A stretch of DNA of 64,000 nucleotides from Lucifuga dentata (GCA_014773175.1 VXCM01000262.1:225945-289944), one strand, 5' to 3'. Positions 36,418 through 48,911 are shown, counted from the stretch's first letter. Made by a program: numbers and translations. Notes: generated by a model not told the origin, from the sequence alone.

Positions 36418-37832
36418 ATGCCTGCTTCCCCAGGCTTCACTCGACTGCAGCAGAATGATATGAACAATCTGCATATCTCTGCAGGAAGCCTGCCGATGTT
36501 GGCTTCCATGGCCAACACCACTGACCCTCGTTTCCGCCTTAAGTGGAAGTCCATCGTGGCGGTGGCCTTTGCCCTCGCCTTGCTGCTGCTGATCCTCATG
36601 CACTTGAGTCCAGGTTTGCACTCCAAACCCTACAGTTCGAACAGCTGGAGAGCCAGCCGCAGTGACCCCAAGCAGTCTGAGTCCCATTATAATGACACAT
36701 ACCCCCTTAGTCCCCCAGAGCGCACGCCACAAGGCACCCGGTATCGCATTGCAGTTATTGCCGACCTGGACACAAACTCTCAAAGCGACAAGACACTGTC
36801 ATGGTTCAGCTACATGCGACGGGGGTACCTGTTAGTGTCCCAGAGTGGAGACAAGGTTGCAGTGGAATGGGACTTGCAGAGGGTGGTGCTAGAAAGCCAC
36901 CTGGCAGAGAAAGGCAGGGGGATGGAGCTGTCAGAGCTGGTGGTGTTCAACGGGAAGCTCTATAGCGTCGATGACAGAACGGGCATCGTCTACCACCTTG
37001 ACGGTGACAATCCTGTCCCCTGGGCCATCTTACCTGATGGTGATGGCACTGTTGCTAAAGGTCATCATCACCCTGGTTTTGAAACACTGTCTTTGGAAAG
37101 TTCTCAGGTTGATGTATTTGTGGCAGATGAAAATTCTCAACTAATTCTAAACTTCTTTCTTGATAGGGTTCAAAGCCGAGTGGTTGGCAGTGAAGGACGA
37201 GCACCTGTACGTTGGCGGTCTAGGGAAGGAGTGGACCACGACTGCAGGGGAATTTGTCAACAACAACCCAGAGTGGGTTAAGGTTGTGGGCTACAGAGGA
37301 GATGTTCAACATGAGAACTGGGTCCCCAAGTACAAAGCACTGAAGTCTGCAGCAGAAATCGAGCCTCCAGGTAAGGATGTACACCAAAATAAATCTCACG
37401 GACTCTTGTTGTTTGTGACTCAAGTTTGCTCCTTTCTGTATTCCCTTGGATTTTTTCTCAGGTTACCTTATCCATGAGTCAGCAGCATGGAGTGACACCC
37501 TGCAGCGCTGGTTTTTCCTCCCTCGCCGTGCCAGCAAAGAGCGCTACGAGGAGACAGCAGATGAGCGCCGGGCCACAAACCTTGTCCTAAGCTGCTCGCC
37601 TGATTTCAAAGACATCGTTGTTAGCCGAGTGGGTCCGTTTAACCCCACTCATGGCTTCTCCTCCTTCAAGTTTGTCCCCAACACAGATGACCAGATTATC
37701 CTGGCACTCAAATCAGAGGAGGACGCCGGAAAGATCGCAACATACATCATGGCTTTTACCCTTGATGGACGCATCCTTTTACCAGAAACTAAAATTGGGG
37801 ACGTGAAATACGAGGGCTTGGAGTTCATTTAG
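36418..37832 (+). CDS. cant1: Soluble calcium-activated nucleotidase 1, complete
   Basis: CANT1 is a calcium-dependent apyrase-type nucleotidase that hydrolyses UDP and GDP in the ER/Golgi, supporting glycan and proteoglycan synthesis. Coding exons 36418-37060, 37167-37370 and 37462-37832 sum to 1218 nt, 405 codons plus TAG (human 401). Residues 45-63 form a type II signal anchor ([19 protein letters not shown]). Conserved blocks are [61 protein letters not shown], the acidic DGDGT loop, [44 protein letters not shown] and the KYEGLEFI C-terminus. The ATG follows the splice acceptor by 23 nt. All blocks expected for an active enzyme are present. Intron 2 is only 106 nt and stays open, so an unspliced read looks coding but shifts frame. 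Confidence 0.96.
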
Positions 37833-38046
37833 AATGATCAGAGACTGAGATGCTCTTGAGGCCACCCCACTGTGGCTCTGTGTTGTTTATAATCAAATCA
37901 CTGTTGAAGTGACTCACTGATTACTGACTGACATTTTGAATAACACAACTGCACCCCGTAAAGGATTTTGTTCAATACAACTGCAAGAACTTGGGGCTGA
38001 CGCTGTAAAGTACGGCCTTTGTGCTGAGATTGTCCCATCCAACCAG

Positions 38047-38052
38047 AATAAA
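38047..38052 (+). terminator. AATAAA poly(A) signal of cant1
   Basis: Canonical hexamer about 215 nt after the cant1 stop codon. Confidence 0.65.
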
Positions 38053-38640
38053 CAATGCCAACATGTCCAGTATCTCCTTACCAGCCAAACGTGGCCCTCA
38101 AAAGTACTGTAGCCTGTCTTATAATGAATGTACAAAAGATTGAATAATCAGACTGTGATCTTTTTATTTTTTATTTTTTTGGTAAAGTATACATGCACAT
38201 ACTGTACACATGGCATAGAGGAGGTCAAAGGGTTTTTCTTTCTCACTGTCAAATGATAGGACAGTACACAACAAAGATGTTTTTGAGTACAGTCAATACT
38301 GTACTTTTACTTATTACTGTTTAAAAAAACATTATTTGAAGGATGTTTTAGTGAAACATAAATCATTTGTAACTTTTGTAGGTTGACTGAGTAAAATCTT
38401 GATTAGAGTTTTTATGAGTGTTTTCCTTTCTTTTGCACATTAATCTGAGAGGTAAACGGTTGTCCTCAAACAAGTTTAGGCTTGACTAGAAAAGTTGTGC
38501 AAGAGCCTGAAAGTCTGCTTTAATGTGATTTAAAAAAACAAAACAAAAAAAAAAAAAACNGTCTGCTTTAATGTGATTTAAAAAAAAAAAAACTTAGGGA
38601 AGAAGACCAACTATAAATCCCAACCCCTTTTAAGCTGGAC
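38053..38640. other. cant1-lgals3bp intergenic spacer
   Basis: Short gap with an assembly N at 38560. The roughly 25 nt starting GTCTGCTTTAATGTGATTT appear on both sides of the N, which suggests an unmerged contig overlap. No gene is seen. Confidence 0.6.
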
Positions 38641-38718
38641 TTTATAAGGGGAGTCACTTTGTCACAGACGTCAACAGACACGACTAGGACAACAGGACTG
38701 GATATCGAGTGGGATTAT
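38641..38718 (+). promoter_or_regulatory. lgals3bp: lgals3bp TATA promoter and first untranslated exon
   Basis: TTTATAAGG at about 38641 is a good TATA box. It is followed by a short likely exon ending ATTATAT then GTAAGAAT, a strong donor near 38718. The next plus-strand coding exon is the lgals3bp SRCR exon. Inferred from motifs and position. Confidence 0.5.
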
Positions 38719-39323
38719 ATGTAAGAATTCAAACATTTCATCTTATAACTTTAATTCATGACTTTCCCGTTCCATAGTTTTCAGGAGTTGCAGCTCAAAT
38801 TGAGTAGATATTAAAATGTATTTACTGTGCTGCTCTTAATTAAAAGAATATAGTATAATGAAGTGAATTTCAAAGTTTATTATAAGACTTGAACATTCAG
38901 TAACTGCATCTTAAAACATAATAAATTGAAGGTAATCGTTTATCCTTATTTACTGAAACTGCTCTAGTTTAAGCTAAGAGCCGTTCTTTCATCATACAAA
39001 GCTTAATATACCACAGAGCTGCTAGTTGAGCATATTTGTTGCATTTCCTCTTTTTTACCTTTGTTGTCTGTGTCCTAGGCTGACGGTTGGAAATGCTGAA
39101 ACATACAAGCAAACACACTTTGTAGCTTTTGCTGCTTCTGCATGTATGTGGAACTGACTCTTTGAAAATCAAGGTTTTCCGTGAGTCATCCAAAGCTTAT
39201 CTCAGTTGTTTAATAAAGTACTTTTGCACAGAATTGACTTGAAATCAACATGTGGAAAGGACAGGTTTTTTTTTTTTTTTTTTTCTAAATATATTCTGAC
39301 CATGCTCTTTCAACAGTCAATAA

Positions 39324-39647
<324 letters not shown>

Positions 39648-40409
39648 TGAAATCATTTACTGAGTTCAGGATTGTGATTTGAGGTTTAATGCATGACAAA
39701 TTCAGCCCATCATTGTGGTCACTGGTCAATGTGTTATTTCTAATTTTTTATGTTTTTTATTTCATCTTCCAGCTCCTGAACAAATCTGGCTGGATGACGT
39801 AAACTGTACTGGTACTGAGGATGCTCTGCAGACACAAAGAAGATGTTGGAGTCATTTGTGAAACAGGTGTGTCTCTAAAAATCTTTAAATAGAATATGTG
39901 GCTTACTAGTTGGCTACTTATCTATAACGCAAAGATAAAATAAAAGGAATTTTGTATTGTGAACATTATACAATTTGTCATGTTCATATTCTATCCAGGC
40001 TTATCGCTGTAATGATTTGTGAATGCAACTGCTATTTTTTGCTTGCAATCATGATATGCAGTATATTTTCAAAACCTACTTCTTTCTTTTCCAGACATCA
40101 ATGTGCCTATCAGTGATACTAAACACTCGCTGGACCATGGCCTTTTGCTCTCTGAGGATCTTGGCCAAATATTTGATAGTGGGGATGGCTGTGACTTCCA
40201 GATCCTGGTCCAGAGTCCTACAGGAAATAGACTGGAGGATGAGACCATGGAGATGGCTTTGACAACAATCTGTGCACATAAAATCATCCTGTCACAATTC
40301 CCATTTTTCACTAGGGAGATGAATGTTTCACGAGGGATTAGTAACATGTCCATCCAAGTCAGCCAGTCTTGTCAACCACATGTCACATCCTTCATAAGGT
40401 AACACGATG

Positions 40410-40790
40410 CGATCATACTGGTGGTTTTGCATGTTTGAGCCCAATAAATTCTACCCGCATACACATTACGTTGCTACCAAATATTTTCCAAAACATAAAA
40501 CCATATTTTAGTTTCCGTGTTATTTCCCAAATCATCTAATCTTTTAAAATCAAAACTTCAAGTTAAACACCCATCTTAAAATTAAATGTTTCACCTGCGA
40601 ACACCAATGCACAATTGTAGAAGGCACGGTTGTCTTAATTTCTCTGTAAAAACAGTTTTCTCCAGGACTATATTCCCTGGTGGAGACATGCACTTTCTTC
40701 CATGTAGCTCCTTGTTGGATGGGTTAAATTAAGAAAAAATTAACAAAAAATTAAATTAACGAAAAATAAGGCGTGTAGTCTGGAAGGTAG
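40410..40790 (+). mobile_element. TTAA-type MITE, diverged copy (family A) in lgals3bp intron
   Basis: Sequence from about 40413 (GATCATACTGGTGGTTTTGC) through the AAACCATATTTTAG, TGTAGAAGGCAC and GGACTATATTCCCTG blocks matches the copy at 6894-7400 block by block. The ends are eroded and no clean TTAA is left. It lies between the BTB and BACK exons. Confidence 0.6.
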
Positions 40791-40796
40791 GAAAAA

Positions 40797-40801
40797 ATAT
40801 A

Positions 40802-40832
<31 letters not shown>

Positions 40833-40935
40833 AAGTACATTTTTTATGTTAACTAAAGTAACAATAATGCCCTATATCACCATATATATATATATACACA
40901 CACACACATACATACATACATATACATATATTTTG
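40797..40935. repeat. AT/AC simple-repeat tracts
   Basis: Two TA-rich runs (about 40799-40832 and 40883-40897) followed by CA and CATA units, directly before the BACK-exon acceptor. Confidence 0.85.
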
Positions 40936-42244
40936 TCATTGAAATTAGAATAATACAAACTCCAGTCCATAACAATGTGGTTCTTGACAGGTATCTTTAC
41001 ACCCGCAAGATGGATGTGACCCTCTCCTCTGCACGGTGCCTTCACTGGATAGCCTCAGAGTTTGGGGTGAAGCAGCTGATGGAGGACATAGGCCGGCTGT
41101 TTGTCAAACTCCTCCCAGAAGACGTCTCATTCCACACACAGGTGTCCCTCTATGAGTATGCAGTGGAAACCAGGGACTTGGTTCTCCAGGAGAATTGTAT
41201 CCAATACCTGGCCTGGAACTACCAAAATCTGAGTGGGTCCCCCGCTTGGGGCCACATTTCTGCTGAGCTCCTTAGGGCCCTTCTGCTGTGCTCAGATCTG
41301 GTGGTGCCAGATGAGTCTTTTGTGCTGCAGTCTGTGGAGACCTGGATCACAAAGAAAGGCATCTTGACCAGTTTGGAAGACCAGGCTGAGCTGCTGAGCC
41401 TCATTCGTTTCCCAGTGATCTCTGCTGAGAAACTCTATGGGTTGGAGTTTAACTCCTAACTCTACAACACTCATAAGAACCTATTTCGTGACAACATAAT
41501 AAAAGCCCTGCAGTTTAACGTTCTGCTCTTCGGTATTCTTAAGGTCAAACCAACATTCAATGCAGAAGACAAAGATTACCAGCCCAGGATCTACACGGTT
41601 AAGCCATGGAGTGTTGTTATTAATCCAAAGAAAGCTCCATTAAATCCAATCCAAGGCTATCCATATCAGTTTCAGCACTATGATTCTCGTAGTTCCAACC
41701 ACCCCACCACAACCAAGACATTCAAGACACCTGTTCACAATAGCATGATCTTCAAGGAAAAAGAGATTAGCTGGGAAGCAAATGTATTCATGAACCAGTA
41801 CGAATGTTCAAACAGAGGTATTAGGTGTGAGTCATTCCCTGTTGCCAGGCTGATTTCCCAAAACAGCCTCAGTCAGTTCCAGAGAAGCGTTGTCTTTAAC
41901 AACCTGCTCCTGGTGATGTGTAAAGACAAGCACATCTGTCAGGTTCAAGACTTTAAGAAATTTGAAGAAATGGCTCCCATTTCTTCAAATGGCACCCAGG
42001 TGATGTCCTATCCCTGTCCTGATAACCAGTACTCCTACCAGTTTGTAGTGAGACCAAAGTATATCTGATCCAAAAGCGGAGGCAGGCTGAATACTTCCCC
42101 CATCTATTCTGTAAGTTTTTCTGTTCAGTGCAACAAAATGTTATTTGAATTCCTTGTCTTTTGATTTCCTGCAAATGTATCAACTGACTATATGCTTGAA
42201 TTCAAATCGATTGCCCTTTTCAGCATTGTTTGTAATTGCAAATC

Positions 42245-42250
42245 AATAAA
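42245..42250 (+). terminator. AATAAA poly(A) signal of lgals3bp
   Basis: Canonical hexamer about 175 nt after the distal stop codon of the lgals3bp copy. Confidence 0.6.
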
Positions 42251-43099
42251 CTGATATCAGCATCATTTTATGTACCATTTTCTTTCACAACACCCACTTT
42301 GTCCCTCAAAAGAGCAAAAGAATAGGGATGAATAATACATTCTTTTCAGCATAAACCTTCCATATCTGGGGGGTCAGACTAATGCTGTAACTTTTGAAAG
42401 TGATCTTGAGATTCAGCCATTTTAATTACGAATGTGTTAGCTGTTTCCTCTTGATGAATTATGGAATCTTCCCAAGTCTGGTGTTTTCAAGAGGCTCTTC
42501 TAGACTCTCATTGAGTCTTCCTGCATTTCTGCTTCACACAACTGACAGTCACACTTGTCAACATGCCAATACATGCCTGGGCAATTGGGTGAAACAAGCA
42601 TGTAACACAGTGATTCATTGATTTCTGGGAAGTGTTTTGTCTGTGGGTGAACCAACGCATGATCAGATAAGAGATAATTGATGAATTGCTAAGAAATTCT
42701 AAGATTACGTGATTATCGTGTGTATTTAAAGATGACTTTTCCACAGAGATGGTGGTCTATGCACGTGTGCTATGTGTGACTCATTCCCAAATGATCTCAT
42801 GGCAGGTTATGGACATTCTCCAGAAGTGAAAGTTCAGGTATTTCATATACTTTAGCATCACAACTGGACTGGGCATGACTTGTTTGGCTGTGAGTAATAA
42901 TATCTTACTGTACTTTCATTACTGTGTCATTTAAACCACTAATAAATTCTTCCCACAAGTCAATTTGGTCTCCCCTGTAATTTTGAAATACCATTGAATG
43001 GCTTTTATAAACAAAGACTTTATGACCAGTATGTTTCTCAGTTAACCTCTTGTATTCCATTTTACTGCTTCAATTTTTTGAATTTCACATTATGTTGTT
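42251..43099. other. Intergenic DNA after lgals3bp
   Basis: No gene or repeat is supported in this stretch. Confidence 0.45.
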
Positions 43100-43699
43100 T
43101 TAAAGGACCATACCAGCCATTTTGCATGTTTGAACCTAACATATTCAATTTTCATACTTTACATTACTGACAACCATTTCCCAAAGGTTAAAACCATATT
43201 TCAGCTTTCCTGATATTTTGCAAAATCTCATAATCTTTCAAAATCAAATATTCAAGTGATACTTCACCTTAAGATTTGATGTTTTGCCTGCTAATAGTTA
43301 CGTAGCCTTATGAAGTCATGGTCGTTTAAACTTTTTGAAAAACGCAGATCTTCTTTAAGGACTATATTCCACATGGCGACATACATTCACACCGCACTTT
43401 TTATTATTCTTTTTATTGCACTTAAACACTAAAATGACACAACTTCAGAAAAAAACCTGAATACACGTCTGTTCATGATGATGGATTACCTATCCCAAGA
43501 ACGTTTCAAGTATCAACAAGTTGATTTTAATAGCGTACCAGAATGTGCTGAAACCGATGGTGGTCTGGAAGGTAGGGGGAAAAAATATTATTCACCATTC
43601 CAGTAGTATGCTTTGAAAAATGATTGTCAGTAACGTTACATGTATGAAAATTGAATATATTAAGATCAAACATGCAAAATGGCTGGTATGGTCCTTTAA
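43100..43699. mobile_element. Full-length TTAA-bounded MITE (family A), 600 bp
   Basis: The left end is TTAA then AGGACCATACCAGCCATTTT. The right end is its inverse complement, ending CCTTTAA with TTAA at 43696-43699. The inverted match continues for roughly 90 nt (through TTCAATTTTCATAC and the CAATCATTTTTC-like block). No open frame of note lies inside. Long inverted repeats, TTAA duplication and lack of coding capacity make this a non-autonomous DNA element; a piggyBac-type source is inference. Other copies: 6894, about 40410, and 63495. Confidence 0.85.
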
Positions 43700-45194
43700 A
43701 GTTAGAACAAAACAAACAAAAAAACATGTGGGTGTGGTAATCTTCAATTAAATATGAGAGTTCAGTGTGTCTAGAAAATAATAGACATAAATAAATATAA
43801 ATCATAAAAACATGCAAAATTCCACATCAAATCACCAAATATTTTAAAGATAAAGGGAGCTTTACCATGTATGCGTGTGTCTGTAATAATGCATGAATGT
43901 GTGCATGTTTGATTGTGTTCATGAATGGAGTTGTCATCTTTTTAAAGTACAGGGATTCTTGATTCTTTTTTAGCAGCCAGAGGCTTGTAACATGTGTAAC
44001 ATGTTCATTTAAGGTATATCCACACCTATAATGTTTTTTTTTCTTTTTTCTTTTTTTTTTTTTTTTTTTTTTTTGCCACAGATGCACCATTACATGGAGT
44101 AAAATATCAAACTGTCATTGTTAAGAGCATCATTTCCATGAATCCAGCATTATATGACTGATTTGGACAACCTGGGATATTTAGTACAATTTCGAGTTGA
44201 ATTTGGGGGGTTTTGTAATTATCTGCCACTTATTTGTGAACACAGAAGGGTCCATGGGGGGTGAAATAGTTAAACACTTGCCCAATACCAGCCTGCTTCT
44301 TACATTTTGAGTCACCTTCAATGCTGACCCAGACATGCTGCACAGGAAATGAGTGTACCCCCGTTTTTTTAGATGAGCATAAGGTTCAATTTCGTAAAAG
44401 TGACACTTCCACGCAATAGATTTATTCAATTTACGATAAATCCAGTGAAACTCTCACTCATCACTGAGGACACACCACGCACATTAACCACACTCATCGT
44501 GACTCACAATCTTATTGTTACGCCACACCGTGGGCAGTGCAGACCATTTGACCCCAGAGTCTCCAATGCCATTTTTAAGCTTTTTTCCAACAGATGTTTT
44601 CCACCTCTTCACTGTGAAGAGAGAACACTGATGCACTGTCTCACATTATGACCAATAAAATGTGAGCTGTACTGATGAATGGAAAATTTGGGAATTGTCT
44701 GTGGGCCGTGGCTGGGTCACATCAAAACAAAGAAGCTGAAGAGGAGGGAAAGGCCGGGTAGCAGAAGGTGGAAAAGCTAGTGGTTAGGTCACAGTTGAGC
44801 CAAAGTCTGTCCCTTCCATGTGGGATGTGTACATGCAGGGCAGAGGAGGGGGGGAGACAGAGGATGTGGGTCAGTGCCACAGCACCCACATTTTCCACAA
44901 TGAGACCCTCTTTTTCTGTCCTGCCAGGCACTTCCTTTTGAGGGTTCCTGGCCTCGCAAGTCTGTAATTTAGGATATGGAGGATCAACCATTCCTGAGTC
45001 CCTCTTGGTGTTTGTAGTGTGTAATGTACACAGGGAGCTGCTTACATAGCACTTCTTTGACAAATCCACCCTCCTTCAACAAATGAAAACCAAATGTTGA
45101 TGCAATATTCTAGATTTCAACTGGGGAGTGAAGCTCACTTCTAGAGAGTTTCAGTGTGGGAAGATAGAGACTACACGTGCATTTTAACTTTGTC
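43700..45194. other. Intergenic DNA, no gene seen
   Basis: Contains a T tract at about 44034-44073. Short open frames (44373-44651, 45069-44722) have no splice or family support. Confidence 0.45.
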
Positions 45195-45301
45195 TTAAAG
45201 GACAGGTTTGGATATCTGGAAGTTTTGGATGACACTGTTTCACACATTCTCTGCAAAATTGCTGTATAGCATTCAGAATTAGTCAAATCAAGTGATTATG
45301 T

Positions 45302-45334
<33 letters not shown>

Positions 45335-45491
45335 GGGCTGTGTTAATTGTAGGTAGATATGTTTTGATACTTCCTGGTGCTCGCATAGACAGTGTTGATG
45401 GAATCAGACATGCACACATAAATTATATGATGAAGTATTAATATAGATTATATGTTATAAATTGTTATATATTATAAATTATATGACAAAT

Positions 45492-45522
<31 letters not shown>

Positions 45523-45712
45523 CTGTCTGTCTGTCTGTTGCACGGAAAGAGAACTGTGGATTTGGCTCCAATTTTTCAGCAATAGCGAGCTTATGCTAGA
45601 AGAGTAACTTTTTACAGCCTGTACTGAACGAATTATAGTGACTTATATTTGCCTAATATACATAGAGTATCATACCAAGAGAAAATTCCAAAAATCTGAA
45701 CTTATCCTTTAA
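45195..45712. mobile_element. Second TTAA-bounded MITE (family B)
   Basis: The left end is TTAAAGGACAGGTTTGGATA and the right end, inverted, is TTAAAGGATAAGTTCAGATT; both continue to TGGAA. Each end carries TTAA (45195-45198 and 45709-45712). The inside holds a T30 run, a TG microsatellite and CTGT units, and no coding capacity. The first seven bases match family A, but the rest of the terminal repeat differs. Confidence 0.7.
45496..45538. repeat. (TG)n then (CTGT)n microsatellite
   Basis: Seen directly, inside MITE family B. Confidence 0.9.
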
Positions 45713-47236
45713 CTGCGATGGAAGAAAATCTGTTCAGCCATGTTGTTTGCTTGTTTATTTGTTGTACTGACTCATTAAGCAAAGGAAACCTATCATCTGA
45801 CAAATTCTCCACATTCTTTCCCATATTAGGATGTTCTCGTCTTCATCTTATATCAAAGCCCTGTAGGAGAGGTGGGTGGTGGAGTTTAATGTGTGTGTGT
45901 GTGTGTGTGTGTGTGCCTGTCTGCCGCCCAGGAGCTGGGGACATGGCAGGGATCTGAGCAGGATCCACCACATCAGTCAGCATCTCAGTGGAAAGGAAGC
46001 CATGTGTTTTGACAGGGGGCGGCGGTTTGAGCCCAGAAAAAGGCATCTGCTGTCCTTCTGATGCCTTCGGTACACAGCAGGAAGGAGACGGAAGCATATT
46101 TCCACTCATTTGGATGTGTCACTTCCTTTCATGTGTCTTCATTTGTGCTCCTGACTGGCTGCCACACCCAACATCTGCACTGTTGTCCTTAAGATGTCCT
46201 TTGTGTCTGGTAACTTCCACTTTGCGAGTCATACTGGCTTGCAAAATTTCTAACAATTTTGGAATTTTCCTCATCTGGTGGCATTGTTACACAAAAGGTG
46301 AAGCCTAAGATTTAAAGCAAGAATGCTGTGATTAAAGTGAGGACATAAGATTGGTGTCCCACTTTCTTCCTTTCTCTTTCCCTCTCCCTGGTTGTTTTTT
46401 TTTACACAGACATCAAGTAACAGAGAGCTGTGGAAAAGCAACCAAGCAAAAATGCTAAACTATGGAAAAGGGTGGAAATATTTGCCACAGTGGCCAGAAG
46501 ACCGACAGCCGGTAGCCAAAAATGATGTCAGGGAGCAAGCAACCACAGCAGATACAGTTCTCTCTCTCTTCTCTCCTCTTTATTATTCATCATCAGCACT
46601 AATTATCGCACACACTGTGCCCTCAGTGTGATCTCTCCTTCTCAGCCAGAAACAACATGGGAGGCCATGAAACCTAGACTCTAGAGATCCCCCATTTCCT
46701 GAAGTGGTGTTGCAGTGGTGAACTTTCCACAAAAGAGCCGTCCATTTTTGTGCTTGAGTAAGGGATGAGAAACAAGCAAAGAATCTGACTATAGCATAAT
46801 GTTTGCTTTATGAAAGGGAGGAGGGTTTGGGCAGCCTGCGCCTGGGGAATCGCCACCAGATTGAATCTATTAAATTTACAGGGATGATGTCACTCCTCTC
46901 CGCTCCCCCACTCCCTCTCTCTCTGCTTCCTCTTTCCCTGTATCTTCATGTGTTGTGAACAGTGTTTTACCAGTTACTGAAACTGACTGAGTGTGCAGAA
47001 ATGTTAAAATCTGAAATGTACAGCTTGAGCTGAGTACTACTGAAACTCACATGACCTGGCACATAGAGCCTGTGCAGAGATGATCAAGAAAAACCATCCA
47101 TATTAGGTGGCAAAATAATACAGAAAACCATAGAGTTTAAGAAAAAAATAACAATATTGAAACACCTACACCACTGAAAATGAAACAAATTCTATTATTA
47201 TCCTCATAGGATATAAAATGAGGGATAGATACACTA
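45713..47236. other. Intergenic DNA, no gene seen
   Basis: Holds a TG microsatellite at about 45889-45914. Open frames at 45718-46308 overlap on both strands across that repeat and are not supported as genes. Confidence 0.45.
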
Positions 47237-48127
47237 CAGGCCGGAAGTTTGAAGCCACCCCCAGATTTTTAAAAGAAATCACCAATACACTGTTTTGTAA
47301 TTTATTGCACAGGAAATGACAAAATATATAGAATAAATATAACAAATTAGTTTTCAAGAATAATTTGTTAACAAGAGCACAATATGTTGCCACTCTGTCT
47401 TAGGAAATGATTTTTAATGAAGGCCTGCCCAGTCTGTATTAGTGCACTCCAGTTGTTCCAACTCCCTTGCCCAAACTCCCTTGCTTATGTGTTTTAGCAT
47501 TCTATTCAATAGCCTGCTGTCTGCCTTCTCTNCCTTGCCCAAACTCCCTTGCTTATGTGTTTTAGCATTCTATTCAATAGCCTGCTGTCTGCCTTCTCTC
47601 AGATCATTTTGGGATTAACTTGCTACACAGTCTGCTCATGCTATTACTTTGCATGTACAACACTGGATCGTTCAGTAATGCTGTGGGGGTGTTTTGGAAG
47701 AGAGAGATCTGGAGACTTGGTCCAAGTTAAAGGATTATGAAGAAAGAGAATTACCATTCCATCTTTCAAAAACACGCAATTCCATCCATTTTACAAATTA
47801 TTGGTCATAATTTCATTCTTCAACAGGACAACAATCCAAAACATTCATCAAAATTATGCCAAAATTAGATCCATTCAAAAGAGAAGCAAAAGGTTTTGAG
47901 AATTCTGACTTGGCCAGAGAGGGTTACTTTGACGAAACCAAAGTCTGAGCTTGAAATGTCTTCAAAGTACTTTTATGTTGACAAATTCTTTTTGAAAACT
48001 AATTTGTTATTTATGTATGTATTTTTTTTTATTATTATTTCTTGAGCAATAAATTGTAAAACAAACAGAATATTGATGTTTTTTTTTGTTTTTTTTAATC
48101 TGGGGGTGGCCTCAAACGTCTGGCCTG
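47237..48127 (+). mobile_element. Decayed Tc1-like transposon
   Basis: Terminal inverted repeats start CAGGCCGGAAGTTTGAAGCC on the left and CAGGCCAGACGTTTGAGGCC on the right (inverted), both flanked by TA. Inside, plus-strand frames read VMLWGCFGRERSGDLVQVKG and FILQQDNNPKHSSK, the VMVWGCF and QQDNxPxH blocks around the second catalytic Asp of Tc1 transposases. Frames are broken and the N-terminal part is mostly gone. An assembly N at 47532 with about 60 nt repeated on each side inflates the length. Confidence 0.85.
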
Positions 48128-48133
48128 TAGTAC

Positions 48134-48202
<69 letters not shown>
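48134..48202. repeat. (GATA)n microsatellite
   Basis: About seventeen GATA units, starting a few bases after the right TA of the Tc1-like element. Confidence 0.95.
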
Positions 48203-48470
48203 TGGTCTATATTTGTGTTTATATTTAACTTTATGTTCATATTTTTAGTTATTGATTTGATTTGATTTCCATTGAAGTTTGGTGTTCTAAATTTACTATA
48301 CTGTTATTTTTGCTAATAAAGTTTATTTTTAACTGTAAGATATCCTACCTTTGTATATACTTATATACCAGAATATATGAGGACACCTGTAAAATATTCT
48401 GAGCTAAACTTTCCAATAAGCCTAAAAAATCCAGTATCAAGTTCTAATATAGATGGAGATATTGCTTTAG

Positions 48471-48537
48471 ATATATAGATATAGATGTAGATATAGATAT
48501 AGACATAGATGCGGATGTAGATGTAGATGTAGATGTG
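48471..48537. repeat. Degenerate GATATA/GATGTA hexamer tract
   Basis: Irregular six-base units (GATATA, GATGTA, GACATA) in tandem, about 130 nt upstream of the timp2 TATA-like box. Confidence 0.8.
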
Positions 48538-48659
48538 TGGAAAGGCACTGGGTAGGGTTGGGGGGTTGGGTGGGTGCTGGGAGATAGTGGGAGCTCCTGA
48601 CCTCCTCAGCGCGGAGCTCACTGGTTGGGAGCTGAGGTGGGGAGGAGCCGCAGACTGGC

Positions 48660-48700
48660 TGCAGTAATAAAAAGCGACTGCTCCGCCTGAGTATGTTGGA
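48660..48700 (+). promoter_or_regulatory. timp2: timp2 core promoter
   Basis: A TAATAAAA TATA-like box at 48665-48672, with G-rich sequence upstream (GGTAGGGTTGGGGGGTTGGG near 48550), lies about 240 nt before the timp2 ATG. The position fits transcription start near 48695. Motif-based inference. Confidence 0.4.
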
Positions 48701-48911
48701 AAACAGATTTCGGAGAAGTTGTGGGTCTGCTACAGGAATGAACTCTTTCTCATGCTTTGTGCGTCTCACACTGTGACACCAGGACCGCCTTCATTCTCTT
48801 TAAACCCGAGGACATTCCTGCGTCTTCTCCTTTAGGTTCGCCAGGCTGCCTCTGCACACTTTTCCTGACTTCCCCCGCAGCTGTAAATTAAAGTTCGCAT
48901 AGTTTTCCAAA

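Noticed and set aside
37061..37166. cant1 open frame continuing past the first coding exon ([12 protein letters not shown]...)
   Set aside because: This 106-nt stretch is a short intron; splicing it out rejoins GTVAKG to [11 protein letters not shown] as in the family, and reading through shifts frame.
41457..41459. lgals3bp TAA as a selenocysteine codon or programmed readthrough
   Set aside because: Selenocysteine uses TGA. The following bases (CTC TAC) do not give the known TGA-CTA readthrough context, and a second lesion upstream already breaks the frame.
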